From: CAZODA01 sp964578485
GTDB taxonomy: Bacteria; Bacteroidota; Bacteroidia; Bacteroidales; Marinilabiliaceae
Assembly (NCBI GenBank): GCA_964578485.1
Contig: CAZODA010000062.1
Location: forward strand, 1 to 16,508
Length of the DNA: 16,508 nucleotides
Direction: 5' to 3'
Positions 14,883 to 16,508 of this stretch are shown here, in pieces (the first letter of the stretch is position 1; every line of letters begins with the position of its first letter). The notes beneath the pieces are model-generated. The model did not search any database and was not told the origin of the DNA. It saw only the letters and a program-made list of their open reading frames with translations. Both the position numbers and the translations under genes were made by a program.

Positions 14883-15001
14883 TTTAAATTAAATTTTAAT
14901 GATGCTTGTTTCGTGTATTTTAAGCATCTTCTTTTTAAACACAAAAAAAGATTACTTGCCTTGCTAAGTAGATCTTACGCAGAGGTGAAGAAACACTTGC
15001 G
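14883..15001 (-). promoter_or_regulatory. Conserved N-gene leader, copy C (upstream of N4)
   Basis: The 53-nt core at 14949-15001 is identical to copies A and B. Beyond it the sequence is only briefly similar, and element R is absent: G10 ends 44 nt away. This isolates the core and the ATG-proximal hairpin as the conserved part belonging to the peptide gene rather than to element R. Confidence 0.68.
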
Positions 15002-15045
15002 ATTGCTTATAAAATTTAACCGTTTAAACACTTCTACACCTTGCG

Positions 15046-16191
15046 TTAGTTAACATAAACCAAAAACGGATTATCATCTATCCTTATATGAACTGTTCGT
15101 CCTCCAATTTGTATTGTTTTTTCATCGATGGTCTCTTCTTCTTTAAAAAAATCCAATGGATAGCATGCAAAAACAATTGAATTTTCGGAATTATCTATTG
15201 GCAACTGTAGGGAGGGAACATCAGGAAGGTCTAAAAATTTCGAAATATTACTTTTATAATAAATTTTTTCAGGATTGTTTTTTGCAAATGCATAGCAACT
15301 ATTATTATTATCGTCCAATCCCACTAAAAAATAATCATTGTAAAAGGCAACATATAGTACATGGGGTATATAATTCTTTTCTTTCGCTTTTCCACGAAAA
15401 GAAGTACGAGAATTGAGCATTAAATCTTTCGCCATCTGATCAGGAATTTTTTTATTCCCAATATCAAATTGATAGAGCAGCTTGAAATCTTCATCATGAA
15501 ATTTAAACAAACCAAAAATATCGGGAGAAACCAAATACAAGTCATCAGAATGTTTGATGAAATTGGAAGATAGGATTAGGTTAGAAGATAAGGGATATGG
15601 GCTATGATCGGAGGATACGTATTTTTGCAGAATTCTCTGTTGTAAAAAACTGAAATTTCCAACATAATATTTTTCTGATTTTCCTACATAATTACAATAT
15701 AAAAACAAGTGATCATCATCTTTATAAGATATACTCATACTGTAGAAATCTTCAGACTCTGCTTTTCTGATAAAATTTCCGTTATAATCATATTCGATAA
15801 GATTACGTGAGTTGTCAACAACACTTATGCATTGTTTTTCAGTATTAGCAGAAAAAGAGCTTAGTAAAGTAATTTCACCTGGGCCTCGCCCTGATTTTAA
15901 TTTTGTAATAAATTTTCCTGAAGTATCAAAAAAATAAAGATTGAAATGAGACAAAATGAAGATCCTATTATTTGTAGCATCAATAAAAGCTTTCTGTATA
16001 CTACTTAATAAACCCTCATTTGAGGCTTCAAGTTTTATTATTTCAGGAACAGACTTTCGCAATTTTAAATCTGCTTCAATAGCATCTTCAAAATACAGGG
16101 TTTTTACATCTGAAATAGTCTTGTCTGTTTTTTCATTGCAACAGACAAAAAATGACATAATAAGAAGGCAAAATAATATGTTTTTTCTCAT
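15046..16191 (-). CDS. G10: 6-bladed beta-propeller lipoprotein
   Basis: 381 residues. The signal peptide ends F-F-V-C-C (Cys 17/18), followed by N-E-K-T-D-K, an acidic/Lys tract near the lipid anchor. Landmarks are I-I-K-L-E-A (51-56), S-G-R-G-P-G-E-I (100-107) and a C-terminal D-D-N-P-F-L-V-Y-V-N. It is the only lipoprotein gene between N5 and the N4 leader, so unit 4 has one propeller where units 2 and 3 have three. It starts 70 nt after the N5 stop, with a hairpin in the gap. The ligand is unknown. Confidence 0.88.
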   Translation of the reverse strand: MRKNILFCLLIMSFFVCCNEKTDKTISDVKTLYFEDAIEADLKLRKSVPEIIKLEASNEGLLSSIQKAFIDATNNRIFILSHFNLYFFDTSGKFITKLKSGRGPGEITLLSSFSANTEKQCISVVDNSRNLIEYDYNGNFIRKAESEDFYSMSISYKDDDHLFLYCNYVGKSEKYYVGNFSFLQQRILQKYVSSDHSPYPLSSNLILSSNFIKHSDDLYLVSPDIFGLFKFHDEDFKLLYQFDIGNKKIPDQMAKDLMLNSRTSFRGKAKEKNYIPHVLYVAFYNDYFLVGLDDNNNSCYAFAKNNPEKIYYKSNISKFLDLPDVPSLQLPIDNSENSIVFACYPLDFFKEEETIDEKTIQIGGRTVHIRIDDNPFLVYVN

Positions 16192-16220
16192 ATTTTTAAG
16201 TTGTTAAAATGGATATAATA

Positions 16221-16247
16221 CCTGTTAGTCATTTTTTGACTAACCGG
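16221..16247. terminator. Hairpin between N5 and G10 (terminator or attenuator)
   Basis: Arms at 16221-16231 and 16237-16247 pair over 11 positions with one mismatch, with a 5-nt loop. The core is gttagtca/tgactaac. A T run follows on the plus strand only, so on the coding strand an attenuator or stabilising role is more likely than full termination. Confidence 0.5.
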
Positions 16248-16261
16248 ATTTTTTAAAAATT

Positions 16262-16508
16262 TCAACGACAGGTACAATGGTTACAATCTCCTCCTCTTGG
16301 ATCAGAAATAATAGCTGCACAAGCTTTTGTACCGTCTAAAAAATCATAGCAAGTTGCACCTAGAATAATACAATCATTACCAATATTACCTGCCTCCCCA
16401 TCATGCGCTTCTGCCATTATGGTTATTGCATCAAGTGAGATATCACCGGCATTTTTTGTTTGTATTAATCCTATATTAAATGCTGAGGCTGCTGCAAATA
16501 ATATTGCT
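16262..16508 (-). CDS. N5: NVEALA-like small exported protein, 6-Cys tail (start beyond window)
   Basis: The stop is at 16262-16264, and 81 codons are visible before the window edge. The visible part begins inside the export segment (A-I-L-F-A-A-A-S-A) and continues through D-I-S-L-D-A-I-T-I-M-A-E-A and H-D-G-E-A-G, the same constant region as N2-N4 with Glu for Gln in the last motif. The short unique tail has six cysteines: two well apart, one central and three at the end (D-C-N-H-C-T-C-R). About 12 N-terminal residues and any leader lie outside. It precedes G10. Confidence 0.85.
   Translation of the reverse strand, partial: AILFAAASAFNIGLIQTKNAGDISLDAITIMAEAHDGEAGNIGNDCIILGATCYDFLDGTKACAAIISDPRGGDCNHCTCR

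Noticed and set aside
2508..16508. Peptide genes as classical RiPP precursors with a maturase
   Set aside because: No radical SAM, LanM-like, YcaO or peptidase-transporter gene is visible. The A-x-A export segment favours the general secretion pathway. It remains possible only if enzymes lie elsewhere.
1..16508. CRISPR array or tRNA/rRNA genes
   Set aside because: No regularly spaced direct repeats and no cloverleaf or rRNA sequence was seen on either strand.

Overview
The window is AT-rich DNA, almost certainly from a member of the Bacteroidota and most likely Bacteroidales. The evidence is the serial lipoproteins with short lipoboxes and a G(R/K)GPxE signature (6-bladed beta-propeller type), the small proteins resembling the Bacteroidales NVEALA family, the near absence of Shine-Dalgarno sites, and TAnnTTTG-type -7 boxes. 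Apart from non-coding repeats, every credible gene lies on the minus strand, so the cluster reads from right to left.

Layout in transcription order (right to left). Unit 4 is NVEALA-like peptide N5 (cut by the window end) and propeller lipoprotein G10. Unit 3 is N4 (14520-14882), G9, the chimeric G8 and G7. Unit 2 is N3 (9475-9822), G6, G5 and G4. Unit 1 is N2 (4195-4515), G3, N1 (2508-2816) and G1. Beyond a repeat-filled spacer, positions 1-827 hold the 5' part of an IS256-family transposase gene.

The five small proteins share a nearly constant 43-44 residue N-terminus: an export segment ending in an A-x-A site, then a D-I-S-L-D-A-I-x-I-M-A-x-A motif like NVEALA. Their C-terminal tails do not align with each other, and each holds an even number of cysteines (4, 4, 8, 6, 6). 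N2, N3 and N4 also share a 53-nt leader core that is identical in all three copies. Four of the five peptide genes are separated from the next lipoprotein gene by an inverted repeat, and the four repeats are unrelated in sequence.

Units 2 and 3 contain a tandem duplication: about 4384-9411 corresponds to 9691-13172. The right copy lacks 1,224 bp because of a deletion across a 14-bp microhomology at the Cys-Lys-Asp-Lys lipobox codons. That deletion put the signal peptide of one lipoprotein (G6 type) onto the body of another (G5 type), giving G8. One stretch of the duplicates is almost identical and meets a roughly 5% diverged stretch inside the G5/G8 genes, which looks like gene conversion. 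The non-duplicated pieces are the peptide tails, the adjoining hairpins and G9.

The genes suggest a multi-copy exported system of disulfide-type small peptides with co-transcribed outer-membrane lipoprotein propellers. It evolves by duplication and cassette exchange. The biochemical function cannot be read from the sequence, and no regulator, maturase or dedicated transporter is present in the window.
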